The notes beneath the pieces are model-generated. The model ran no database searches. It was not told the DNA's origin and worked only from the letters and a program-made list of their open reading frames with translations. The translations under genes and the position numbers were made by a program. From Terriglobia bacterium (GTDB lineage: Bacteria; Acidobacteriota; Terriglobia; Terriglobales; Acidobacteriaceae): a stretch of 64,000 nt of DNA. Of the stretch, positions 57,794 to 64,000 are shown one piece after another; position 1 is the stretch's first letter, and the number at the start of each line of letters is the position of its first letter. The stretch covers positions 124,001 through 188,000 of the forward strand of contig JAIQGL010000018.1 of the NCBI GenBank assembly GCA_020072585.1, read 5' to 3'.

Positions 57794-58589
57794 TGCTACG
57801 CCGCAGCACTACACTTACGATCTCTACGACAATTTTGATTTTCGAATTCCGCGAACATGCGCATTGCCCCAGACGGATGAGCAGATCGTTGAGTTACCGG
57901 AACCACGGAGCTTTCGGTCTCTCAACCGGGCGGGGCTGATGCTGGCGTCCGTGGGACTGCAAACCAAAGACGCAGTGGCCGAGTATCTGGCCGAAGATCC
58001 TTTCAGCGTTGGATTGTATTGCGCCATGCAGGACGGGCCGGACGATTACAAGTCCGCCAAACAGATGGCCCACACACCGCCTGAGGATTTCGCCCGACAG
58101 TACAAGTTTTTGCGCTCGTCAAAGCAGTTCCTGCGTGAAGTGGGCAGCGTGCAGGCAAGTTTCCTGAGCATCTTCCTGGGCACGATGGGCCCCCTGTATG
58201 GGTTTACGCACTCTCGCTGGGCCGGTCTTCACGCCCTGGAACAGGCCGAATGCGACCTGCACAATGGCGTTGTCAAAGCGGCGATTGTAGGCAGTGCGTT
58301 CAGCCTGGAGGATCCGCTGCTCACGATGCGGATACGCAGAAGCATTCCTGACACTTCGATTTTGTGTGAAGGCGCGGCAGCGCTGGTTCTGACCGCAAGT
58401 GAAGAGTACACCGACTGGCGCAGCGCCATGCCGGAAAGCGGGGAGTGCTTTTATGGCACTGCTCATGACTTAGTTCTGCTTGCCACTGGTAGTGAACAAT
58501 ATGAACAAAACTTTGAGCGATCAGGAGCTGTTGTTGGATCTGGAGACGGCGATCTGCAATGTGTTGCGAGTGAGCGGTCCGGGGATTAA
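57750..58589 (+). CDS. Half-length, catalytically empty ketosynthase-like protein
   Basis: About 279 residues, starting at a GTG with a perfect AAGGAGG 5 nt upstream. It resembles only the N-terminal half of a condensing enzyme: LFGTMGPLYG-like turn (IFLGTMGPLYGFTHSR), GLHALEQAECDL, and the late CEGAAALVLTASE. The Cys motif is THSRWAGLHAL, so no nucleophile, and the C-terminal His motifs are absent. Its last 89 bp overlap the following ACP gene in another frame, so the final about 30 residues are probably non-conserved. A structural partner of the full KS at 58853 or of an ACP is inferred. Confidence 0.75.
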   Translation: MSRIQWKQALRPSPSATPQHYTYDLYDNFDFRIPRTCALPQTDEQIVELPEPRSFRSLNRAGLMLASVGLQTKDAVAEYLAEDPFSVGLYCAMQDGPDDYKSAKQMAHTPPEDFARQYKFLRSSKQFLREVGSVQASFLSIFLGTMGPLYGFTHSRWAGLHALEQAECDLHNGVVKAAIVGSAFSLEDPLLTMRIRRSIPDTSILCEGAAALVLTASEEYTDWRSAMPESGECFYGTAHDLVLLATGSEQYEQNFERSGAVVGSGDGDLQCVASERSGD

Positions 58590-58818
58590 CCCAAACACAA
58601 GGTTGATCGGCGATCTGGGCGCAGGTTCGATCGAGTTTTTCGATCTGAGCTGCGACCTGAAAAAAATCGCCGGCGCCGAGGTTGATTTCACCAAACTGTT
58701 CCGGCAAAAGTACGCACATTCAGATGGCGCTCCACTCGACGTTACCTTGCAAGAGGTCGTGGACTATCTTAAGGCGCAAGCCGGGCTGCAGGAGCCACTC
58801 ACGATCGTAATCCAGTAG
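58501..58818 (+). CDS. Acyl carrier protein (paralogue of the ACP at 40657)
   Basis: 105 residues, with phosphopantetheine site GDLGAGSIEFFDL and C-terminal TLQEVVDYLKAQ shared with the ACP at 40657. The ATG at 58501 lies inside the end of the preceding KS-like gene. It should carry the growing chain for the KS, dehydratase and reductase around it. Confidence 0.9.
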   Translation: MNKTLSDQELLLDLETAICNVLRVSGPGINPNTRLIGDLGAGSIEFFDLSCDLKKIAGAEVDFTKLFRQKYAHSDGAPLDVTLQEVVDYLKAQAGLQEPLTIVIQ

Positions 58819-58852
58819 TCAGACATTTTGAAGCGAACAAATGAGGTTTGCT

Positions 58853-60097
58853 ATGCACCAAGTCGTAATAACAGGCGTAGGCATCGTATCATCGCTCGGC
58901 ACCGGCGTATCAGAGTTCGGACAACGAATGTTTGCCGGCGGGTCCGGCGTAACAGAGATCCGAGGTACGCGCGTGGCTGACAACTTTCCCGTGCCAGTCG
59001 GCGGCCCGGTTGCTCGTGCTCCGCTACCACAGCCGGAAGTCCTTAAGTACCGTGCTCCGGAAGACACGCCGCATTTTTGGCGGCTGGCTGGACTCGCTAC
59101 CGAAGAAGCTGTGCAGTATCTGCCAGAAGGATTACCGGTGGACGGCATCGTTTATGGCGGGCACGGCTCCATTGCTTTCAGCATCACCACCGGCTCTTTC
59201 CGTACATTCGAGCCGAATATATTCGATTGGGACGCATTCCAGCCCGAGAGCCCGCTGACCTTAATGCGGGAGATTGCCGAGCGTCGCGGCCATGGTCCGA
59301 TTGACGAGCGCAACATCGTCAGTCTGAACAACGCCTGCGTTACCAGCAACCAGGCGATCGGCGTCGCTTTTCAACGCGTCCGGTCAGGACAGATGAACCG
59401 GGTGCTTACCGGAGCGGTCTACGGCCGCTGGGCTGACAGCGAGCTCATGAACTTTCACATGCTGGGCACGCTCACCACCGCACCAGGCCCGGCAGCCGAG
59501 GCGAGCCGGCCATTCTCCAAGGACCGTTCAGGCTTTGTGCTTGGTGAAGGAGCAGCCACTCTTGTTCTGGAAACCCGCGAATCAGCGGAAGCGCGCGGAG
59601 CAAAAATTCTGGGCGTGATCTCCGGCTACTCCAGCACCTCTGACGCGTACCGCGTCACCGATGGACGTCCGGATGGTAAAGCCGCCGCGAAGGCCATGAC
59701 CAATGCTCTTGCAGATGCCGGCCTTGCCGCGGAACAAATCAGCGCCATCAGCGCACATGGAACTTCCACGTCAATGAATGACCGGGTAGAAACCATGGCC
59801 ATCAAGCAGGCGCTTGGTGACACAGCCTACAAAGTGCCGGCCATATCACTCAAATCGCAGGTCGGCCACTCTGTCATCGCGGCCGGCGCGCTGGAATCAG
59901 TAGCTTGCGTGCTCATGCTGAGAGAACAAAAGCTGGCGCCCACAATTAACTACCGTGAGTTCGATCCGGATTGTGACTTGGATTACGTGCCAAACCAGTC
60001 CCGACCGGCAGTGGTGGAAAGAATTCTGAGCAATAACTTTGGATTCGGGGGACAAAACGCCAGCGTGATTTTTGAACGAGCGCCGCAGCAGGTCTGA
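58853..60097 (+). CDS. Beta-ketoacyl-ACP synthase (FabF-like), catalytically complete
   Basis: 414 residues starting MHQVVITGVGIVSSLG, preceded by TGAGG 6 nt upstream (an ATG at 58841 is less well placed). The nucleophile Cys is in LNNACVTSNQAIG and the His residues in ISAHGTSTSMNDRVET and LKSQVGHSVIAAGALES. It is closely related along its whole length to the Thr-containing KS at 39299. The enzyme elongates acyl-ACP in the cluster, probably with the ACP directly upstream, and follows that gene by 34 bp. Confidence 0.92.
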   Translation: MHQVVITGVGIVSSLGTGVSEFGQRMFAGGSGVTEIRGTRVADNFPVPVGGPVARAPLPQPEVLKYRAPEDTPHFWRLAGLATEEAVQYLPEGLPVDGIVYGGHGSIAFSITTGSFRTFEPNIFDWDAFQPESPLTLMREIAERRGHGPIDERNIVSLNNACVTSNQAIGVAFQRVRSGQMNRVLTGAVYGRWADSELMNFHMLGTLTTAPGPAAEASRPFSKDRSGFVLGEGAATLVLETRESAEARGAKILGVISGYSSTSDAYRVTDGRPDGKAAAKAMTNALADAGLAAEQISAISAHGTSTSMNDRVETMAIKQALGDTAYKVPAISLKSQVGHSVIAAGALESVACVLMLREQKLAPTINYREFDPDCDLDYVPNQSRPAVVERILSNNFGFGGQNASVIFERAPQQV

Positions 60098-60133
60098 AGC
60101 CTGCCGGTATCACCGAATGGGCGGAATAACACC

Positions 60134-60898
60134 ATGACAAACGATTCAACAACAACTGCGAAAGTGGCCCTTATTACCGGGGGCACAAGGGGTATTGGAA
60201 AGGCCACCAGCATTGCCTTGGCACGCGAGGGGTACAGAGTGTACGCGGTCTATGTGCGCAATCGCCAGGCAGCGCAGGCATTAGGGCAATATGCGGAACA
60301 AAATGGCCTGGACATCCGATGCCTGCGCGCCGATCTGACGGACGAGGATGGCCGCGCGTCTTGTGTTAAGGCAATCCGGTCAGAGACGGACCGAATTGAC
60401 GTGGTTGTTCATTGTGCCGCGAGCGGAGTGCACCGTGAAACGACCAAAATCACCATGAAGCAGATGATGTGGACTTTTGACATCAATGTCTTTTCTTTCC
60501 ACTCATTGCTAGGGGAGCTGCTGCCATTGATCCCAGCCGGAGGCAGAATCATCGGGCTCTCTTCCTTTGGGGCAACACACGTTTTCTCTTCATTCTATGG
60601 CGCCGTGGGATCGAGCAAGGGAGCTCTGGAATCGCTATTCCGGCACTATGCCCGTGAGCTGGCGCCGCGTGGCATCGCCGTCAACATTGTCTGTCCGGGC
60701 ATGGTCGTAACGGACGCTATTGATGCATTTCCCGATCGAGACGACCAGATGCAGAGCGCAATCGAGATCACTCCAACGGGCAAACTGGCCACTCCTGACG
60801 ACGTCGCCGGCGTGGTGCTCTTTTTCGCCTCCAGTATTGCAGCAGGAGCAATCATCGGACAAACCATCAACGTGGACGGCGGAAGATCGCTCTACTAA
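60134..60898 (+). CDS. FabL-like enoyl-ACP reductase (SDR family)
   Basis: 254 residues. The Rossmann motif is TGGTRGIGKA. The active site reads SSFGATHVFSSFYGAVGSSK: Tyr and Lys are separated by six residues (Y-x6-K), the enoyl-reductase spacing of FabI/FabL, whereas ketoreductases have Y-x3-K. The match to FabL extends to CAASGVHR and VDGGRSLY at the end. I therefore prefer enoyl reduction over ketoreduction. That would leave the operon without a visible ketoreductase, which housekeeping FabG could supply. Confidence 0.85.
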   Translation: MTNDSTTTAKVALITGGTRGIGKATSIALAREGYRVYAVYVRNRQAAQALGQYAEQNGLDIRCLRADLTDEDGRASCVKAIRSETDRIDVVVHCAASGVHRETTKITMKQMMWTFDINVFSFHSLLGELLPLIPAGGRIIGLSSFGATHVFSSFYGAVGSSKGALESLFRHYARELAPRGIAVNIVCPGMVVTDAIDAFPDRDDQMQSAIEITPTGKLATPDDVAGVVLFFASSIAAGAIIGQTINVDGGRSLY

Positions 60899-60997
60899 GA
60901 GCGGGCTGCTGTAGCAACAATCGGTGGCGGGACGTTGCAATTTGTCTACACCACATAAATTGACAATCAGGACACAGAAAGCCAGATGGGGTAAGCC

Positions 60998-62041
60998 GTG
61001 AGAGCAGCGATAACGTCAATCAGCCATTACGTTCCACCGGACATCTTGGACAACCAATTCTTTGAATCAAACCTGGACACCAGCGACCAATGGATCCGGT
61101 CACGCACGGGAATTGTGGAACGCAGGATTGCCCGCACAGGCGGAACGTCTGACCTCATCATTCCGGCGGCCCAACAATGCCTGAACAAACGGGGGATTGC
61201 CGCCAGCGAAGTTGACTGCATCCTTGTGGCCACGGTGACTCCGGACTATGTTTTCCCTTCAACTGCATCACTGGTACAGGCCGGCATTGCGGCCCGCAAT
61301 GCCTGGGGCTTTGATCTTTCCGCCGCGTGCTGTGGTTTTATCGTGGCGCTGATCGTGGCGACCCGCTTTGTGGAAAGCGGCGCGGCGCAGAGGGTACTGG
61401 TCTGCGGCGCCGACAAGATGACCTCCATTGCGAATTACCAGGACCGCACCTCTGCTGTGCTCTTTGGGGATGGTGCGGGAGTGGCCCTGGTTGAGCAATC
61501 TGACGACGAATCTGTCGGGATAATCGACCATCTCGCTCATATGGACGGGCGGCATGCGAAAGAACTCTATATGCCCGCCGGCGGAAGCGTACGTCCCGCG
61601 TCCCTTGAGACTGTGAATAATCGCCAGCACTATCTCGTCCAGGACGGCTCGACGGTATTCAAAGCTGCAAGTAAAGATATTGTCGATATCACGCAAGAGC
61701 TGCTGGAACGCAACGGGATGTCCACGGATGACATTCGCTGGTTTGTTCCGCACCAGGCGAACCGCCGGATTATCGATGCTGTGGGCGAACGGCTAGGCCT
61801 TGATTCTGAGCGCGTGATGTGCAACATCCAACGCTATGGCAACACCTCATCGGCAACAATTCCGTTGTGCCTCTCTGAATGGATGGAAAAAGGAGCGTTA
61901 CACAGAGGAGATAACGTTGTGCTCAGCAGTTTCGGCGCCGGTTTCACTTCGGCCTCGCTATATATGCGCTGGGCAATTGCTCCCGATCTTCCGGCTGAAG
62001 AAACGGAAGATTCTCTCATATATGCCGAGGCCGCGGATTAA
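60998..62041 (+). CDS. Beta-ketoacyl-ACP synthase III (FabH-like)
   Basis: 347 residues. The Cys-His-Asn triad is visible: DLSAACCGFIVAL, FVPHQANRRIIDA and YGNTSSATIPL. FabH enzymes start chains by condensing an acyl-CoA with malonyl-ACP. In this operon it would set the starter unit. The start is a GTG at 60998. The last about 25 residues (ending IYAEAAD) are an acidic extension beyond the usual end. The gene follows the reductase after about 100 bp. Confidence 0.92.
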   Translation: MRAAITSISHYVPPDILDNQFFESNLDTSDQWIRSRTGIVERRIARTGGTSDLIIPAAQQCLNKRGIAASEVDCILVATVTPDYVFPSTASLVQAGIAARNAWGFDLSAACCGFIVALIVATRFVESGAAQRVLVCGADKMTSIANYQDRTSAVLFGDGAGVALVEQSDDESVGIIDHLAHMDGRHAKELYMPAGGSVRPASLETVNNRQHYLVQDGSTVFKAASKDIVDITQELLERNGMSTDDIRWFVPHQANRRIIDAVGERLGLDSERVMCNIQRYGNTSSATIPLCLSEWMEKGALHRGDNVVLSSFGAGFTSASLYMRWAIAPDLPAEETEDSLIYAEAAD

Positions 62042-62090
62042 GCCTCTTTATAAACAATGCACCAAGATCGATTTCAGCCAGGAAAGTCCA

Positions 62091-62906
62091 ATGCCGACAC
62101 TTACACATACCGTTAAGACACCGCGGGAGCTTTACCAGATCGCCAAACACCTGGGCACATGGGACCCGGCCGATATGTCTCTGGAGCAGGACCGGGCTGA
62201 CTTTAATACTCTCAACAGCGGAGAGAAGGAGCAGATCACCAAGATCTGCGCGTTGTTTTATGAAGGAGAGGTCAGCGTTGCAGATACCCTGGCCTGGTTC
62301 ATGCTCGCCATGCCAGAGCAGGACCGGCGCATGTATCTCTCGACCCACGTTTTTGAAGAGGTAAAGCACGCCGAGTTTTTTGAACGATATTTCAAAGAAG
62401 TACTGGGAGAGATGGATACCGCGTCGTATGTGGTAGCTGAGTCCAAAAATATGCTGATAGATGGGCTACAGGAACGCGGAGAAGCCATGGGGCGGGCCCT
62501 TATCAACCGCAATCAGGAAGAGCTGGATCGTGCACTCACGTTGTTCGCGGCTCACTATATGGGCATTGTTGAAGGCGTGATGGCGCAAACGGCGTATGAC
62601 TATGTTGGGGAAATGCTTACCACCGTCAAGATGTTTCCAAAACTGCAGGAAGCAATACGGCTGATCCGCTCTGACGAAGGACGGCACATCATTCATGGCA
62701 TGGATTACCTGCGGAAACAAATCGCCGAGCATCCAGAGCACAAAGCGCCGGTCAAAGAGCTGTTCCTCGATAACATCAAGAGCATGACCCTTTGGACGCA
62801 GTGGGTCTTCGTTCCCAATCCGTTTGGCCTGAATCAGGACCGCATGATGACATTGGGATATAATCTGCACCGCCAAAGAATGCGCGACATCGGCTTGATT
62901 CAATAA
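62091..62906 (+). CDS. R2-like ligand-binding oxidase (dinuclear metal)
   Basis: 271 residues, ferritin-like ribonucleotide-reductase-R2 fold. Metal-ligand motifs in order are YEGEVSVADTLAWF, EEVKHAEFF (ExxH), YMGIVEGVMAQTAY and SDEGRHIIHG (ExxxH). The length (about 270-300) and the RHI motif fit R2-like ligand-binding oxidases, which bind a fatty-acid-like ligand, rather than class I RNR; no R1 gene is present. It may oxidise or desaturate the acyl chain built by the preceding genes. The ATG at 62091 is the family-like start; the frame is open further upstream across the FabH gene. Confidence 0.88.
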   Translation: MPTLTHTVKTPRELYQIAKHLGTWDPADMSLEQDRADFNTLNSGEKEQITKICALFYEGEVSVADTLAWFMLAMPEQDRRMYLSTHVFEEVKHAEFFERYFKEVLGEMDTASYVVAESKNMLIDGLQERGEAMGRALINRNQEELDRALTLFAAHYMGIVEGVMAQTAYDYVGEMLTTVKMFPKLQEAIRLIRSDEGRHIIHGMDYLRKQIAEHPEHKAPVKELFLDNIKSMTLWTQWVFVPNPFGLNQDRMMTLGYNLHRQRMRDIGLIQ

Positions 62907-63238
62907 AACATCGATCCGATTCGCCACAGATTCCGGCTCCTTCTTGTTTCCCCTCCGCGATGGCATTCGTCGTCAATTCTTACTTGCTTTCAAATGCAAA
63001 CCTACAGGGTTCCAAAAATGGTTTTCCTTTCCGCCTGCTCAAACCCAGAAATGGTGCTCCGGCCCGGCGCCTGGCCACACACAGTTTTCTAAGTGCCGTA
63101 ATTATTGCGTGTTTGCCGTTGCGGCAGCCTATGGTGCAAAAACCTTCATGGCCCTGCAGTTGCTTATCTTTTGTTGACAGAGCAGGCTGACAGAAGCCAG
63201 ATCTAAACCGTAGTCGATAGAACGAGGGACGAAAACCA
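62907..63238. other. Intergenic region upstream of the LanB-like gene
   Basis: About 330 bp. It contains a fair sigma-54-type promoter, ATGGCCCTGCAGTTGCTT (GG 63150-63151, GC 63162-63163), about 75 nt before the LanB-like ATG. Two overlapping open frames of 76-77 codons from 62944 and 62960 contain Cys residues, but lack ribosome-binding sites and a leader-core pattern, so I do not call a precursor peptide here. Confidence 0.45.
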
Positions 63239-64000
63239 ATGCTAGTGGAAACAGAAGCGCCACAAACAGCCGTCCAGGAAGAGTCACAGACGCAGCGCAA
63301 GTATGCGCTGGCGCGCAACTTTGTGCTTCGGATGACTGGCTTCCCCACGGAAGTCATTCACTCCGCGGCTTCTCAGGAGCTTTCTGGGGCAGCCGACAAG
63401 TCATTTGTTCTCAGCGCCCGCACCGTAGCGGCAGCCCAGACACTGCTATCTTCCGACGCAACTTTAAGCCGTAGCCTGCGGCGACGTCTGAAACGTGGAA
63501 AAGCAGTAGCTGAAGGCTCCCAGGAAGGTCCGGAAGAAGAATTGCTGCAAGGCGCCGCACGCGAGCAACTTGAGGAATACAAGGATCTATACGCTCTGGA
63601 ACAAGCGCACCACAAGAAAACAGCGGAGCTTTATGAGCAGGAATACCATCGCGCCTTGAAGTTGCTCTATGAATTTGTAGTCAGTGAACCCTTTCAGCAC
63701 ATTCTTCTACTGTCCACGCCTGAGCTTGCAAGATTTACGCCCAAGGACGCAACGATTCCCACAGTCCGCAACAGCCATATTCGCCAGCGCGAATTTACCT
63801 GGATTTCCTATCTGCAACGGCTCGCTACCAAGAATGAAACCATCAGCTTCTTCGGCCCTTGCGCCTGGGGCAAATTTGACGCTCAAGAGCCTGCGGCGGC
63901 GGCTATTGAATTGTCTGAGCAGCAGGTAGTGGACCGCGAGGTCTATGTTGAACGATGGGTGTGCGAAGCACTGGCTCAATTAATTGCGTCGGACAAAGAC
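63239..64000 (+). CDS. LanB-type lantibiotic dehydratase, partial (C-terminus off the right edge)
   Basis: The first 254 residues are visible. They show an N-terminal glutamylation-domain pattern of LanB-type dehydratases: an early RNFVLRMTGFP strand, a basic then coiled helical stretch, SEPFQHILLLSTPEL, and the signature SYLQRLATKNETISFFGPCAWG. These enzymes use glutamyl-tRNA to dehydrate Ser/Thr in peptides, and some relatives add amino acids to peptide C-termini. GAGGGA lies about 9 nt before the ATG. No partner cyclase or precursor is visible, so its substrate and whether it belongs with the acyl-chain operon are open. Confidence 0.8.
   Translation, partial: MLVETEAPQTAVQEESQTQRKYALARNFVLRMTGFPTEVIHSAASQELSGAADKSFVLSARTVAAAQTLLSSDATLSRSLRRRLKRGKAVAEGSQEGPEEELLQGAAREQLEEYKDLYALEQAHHKKTAELYEQEYHRALKLLYEFVVSEPFQHILLLSTPELARFTPKDATIPTVRNSHIRQREFTWISYLQRLATKNETISFFGPCAWGKFDAQEPAAAAIELSEQQVVDREVYVERWVCEALAQLIASDKD

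Noticed and set aside
62944-63190. Two overlapping Cys-containing open frames of 76-77 codons as LanB precursor candidates
   Set aside because: No ribosome-binding site, no leader/core division and composition like out-of-frame sequence. The region also holds a promoter-like element.
1-64000. tRNA, rRNA, CRISPR arrays, insertion sequences, attachment sites
   Set aside because: Looked for by eye through intergenic regions on both strands. No cloverleaf, repeat-spacer series, transposase or flanking direct repeats were recognised.

Overview
The window looks like a chromosomal accessory region of an Acidobacteriota (probably Terriglobia) genome. The best indicators are two orphan ABC permeases of the duplicated MacB/FtsX type that is typical of that phylum (ADOP family), a large DUF5916 outer-membrane-type protein, and moderate GC. 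This assignment is inference from gene families. No rRNA, tRNA, CRISPR array or insertion sequence was seen. The region is rich in specialised metabolism and, unusually, in sigma-54 regulation.

Layout. (1) 1-2028, minus: ACP, ketosynthase and a chain-length-factor-like KS with Ala at the active-site Cys position, overlapping start-to-stop and running off the left edge. (2) 2555-6548, minus: NarX/NarL-type two-component pair and an amidase. (3) 6897-11421, plus: a small secreted protein, a DUF5916 protein and a vanadium-haloperoxidase-family lipoprotein. (4) 11467-18098, minus: a small membrane protein, a sigma-54 activator, and a compact class III lanthipeptide operon. That operon holds an unlisted 46-residue precursor (17958-18098, core SAVSTVC), LanKC, and a separate zinc-type LanC with a CCG motif. 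(5) 18849-26772: ADOP permease, NtrC-type regulator and NtrY-like kinase on plus, convergent with a second ADOP permease on minus. (6) 27058-56805, mostly minus: a two-gene NRPS system with MbtH, type II thioesterase, glycosyltransferase, MFS exporter and an apparent 2,3-diaminobutyrate supply set (threonine kinase-like, cysteine-synthase-like and argininosuccinate-lyase-like enzymes), plus ATP-grasp, threonine aldolase, KS and ACP genes. (7) 57311-62906, plus: a divergent type II fatty-acid-like operon (dehydratase, KS-like half protein, ACP, KS, FabL-like reductase, FabH, R2-like oxidase). A LanB-type dehydratase gene follows and runs off the right edge.

How it fits together. A 16-bp palindrome, TGTCCA-N4-TGGACA, occurs as pairs of sites exactly 20 bp apart at four places: before the sigma-54 activator gene, twice in the divergent lanthipeptide/ADOP intergenic region, and before the second ADOP gene. 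At three of the four places a GG-N10-GC sigma-54-type promoter lies 65-87 bp downstream of the pair, although the one before ADOP1 is weak. This suggests one NtrC-type regulon (probably the 21290 regulator with its kinase) linking peptide production to efflux or envelope response. The NRPS and fatty-acid operons also diverge from a region with two good sigma-54-type promoters. They probably cooperate to make an acylated peptide containing a diamino acid. All functions are read from motifs and homology by eye, and no database search was run.
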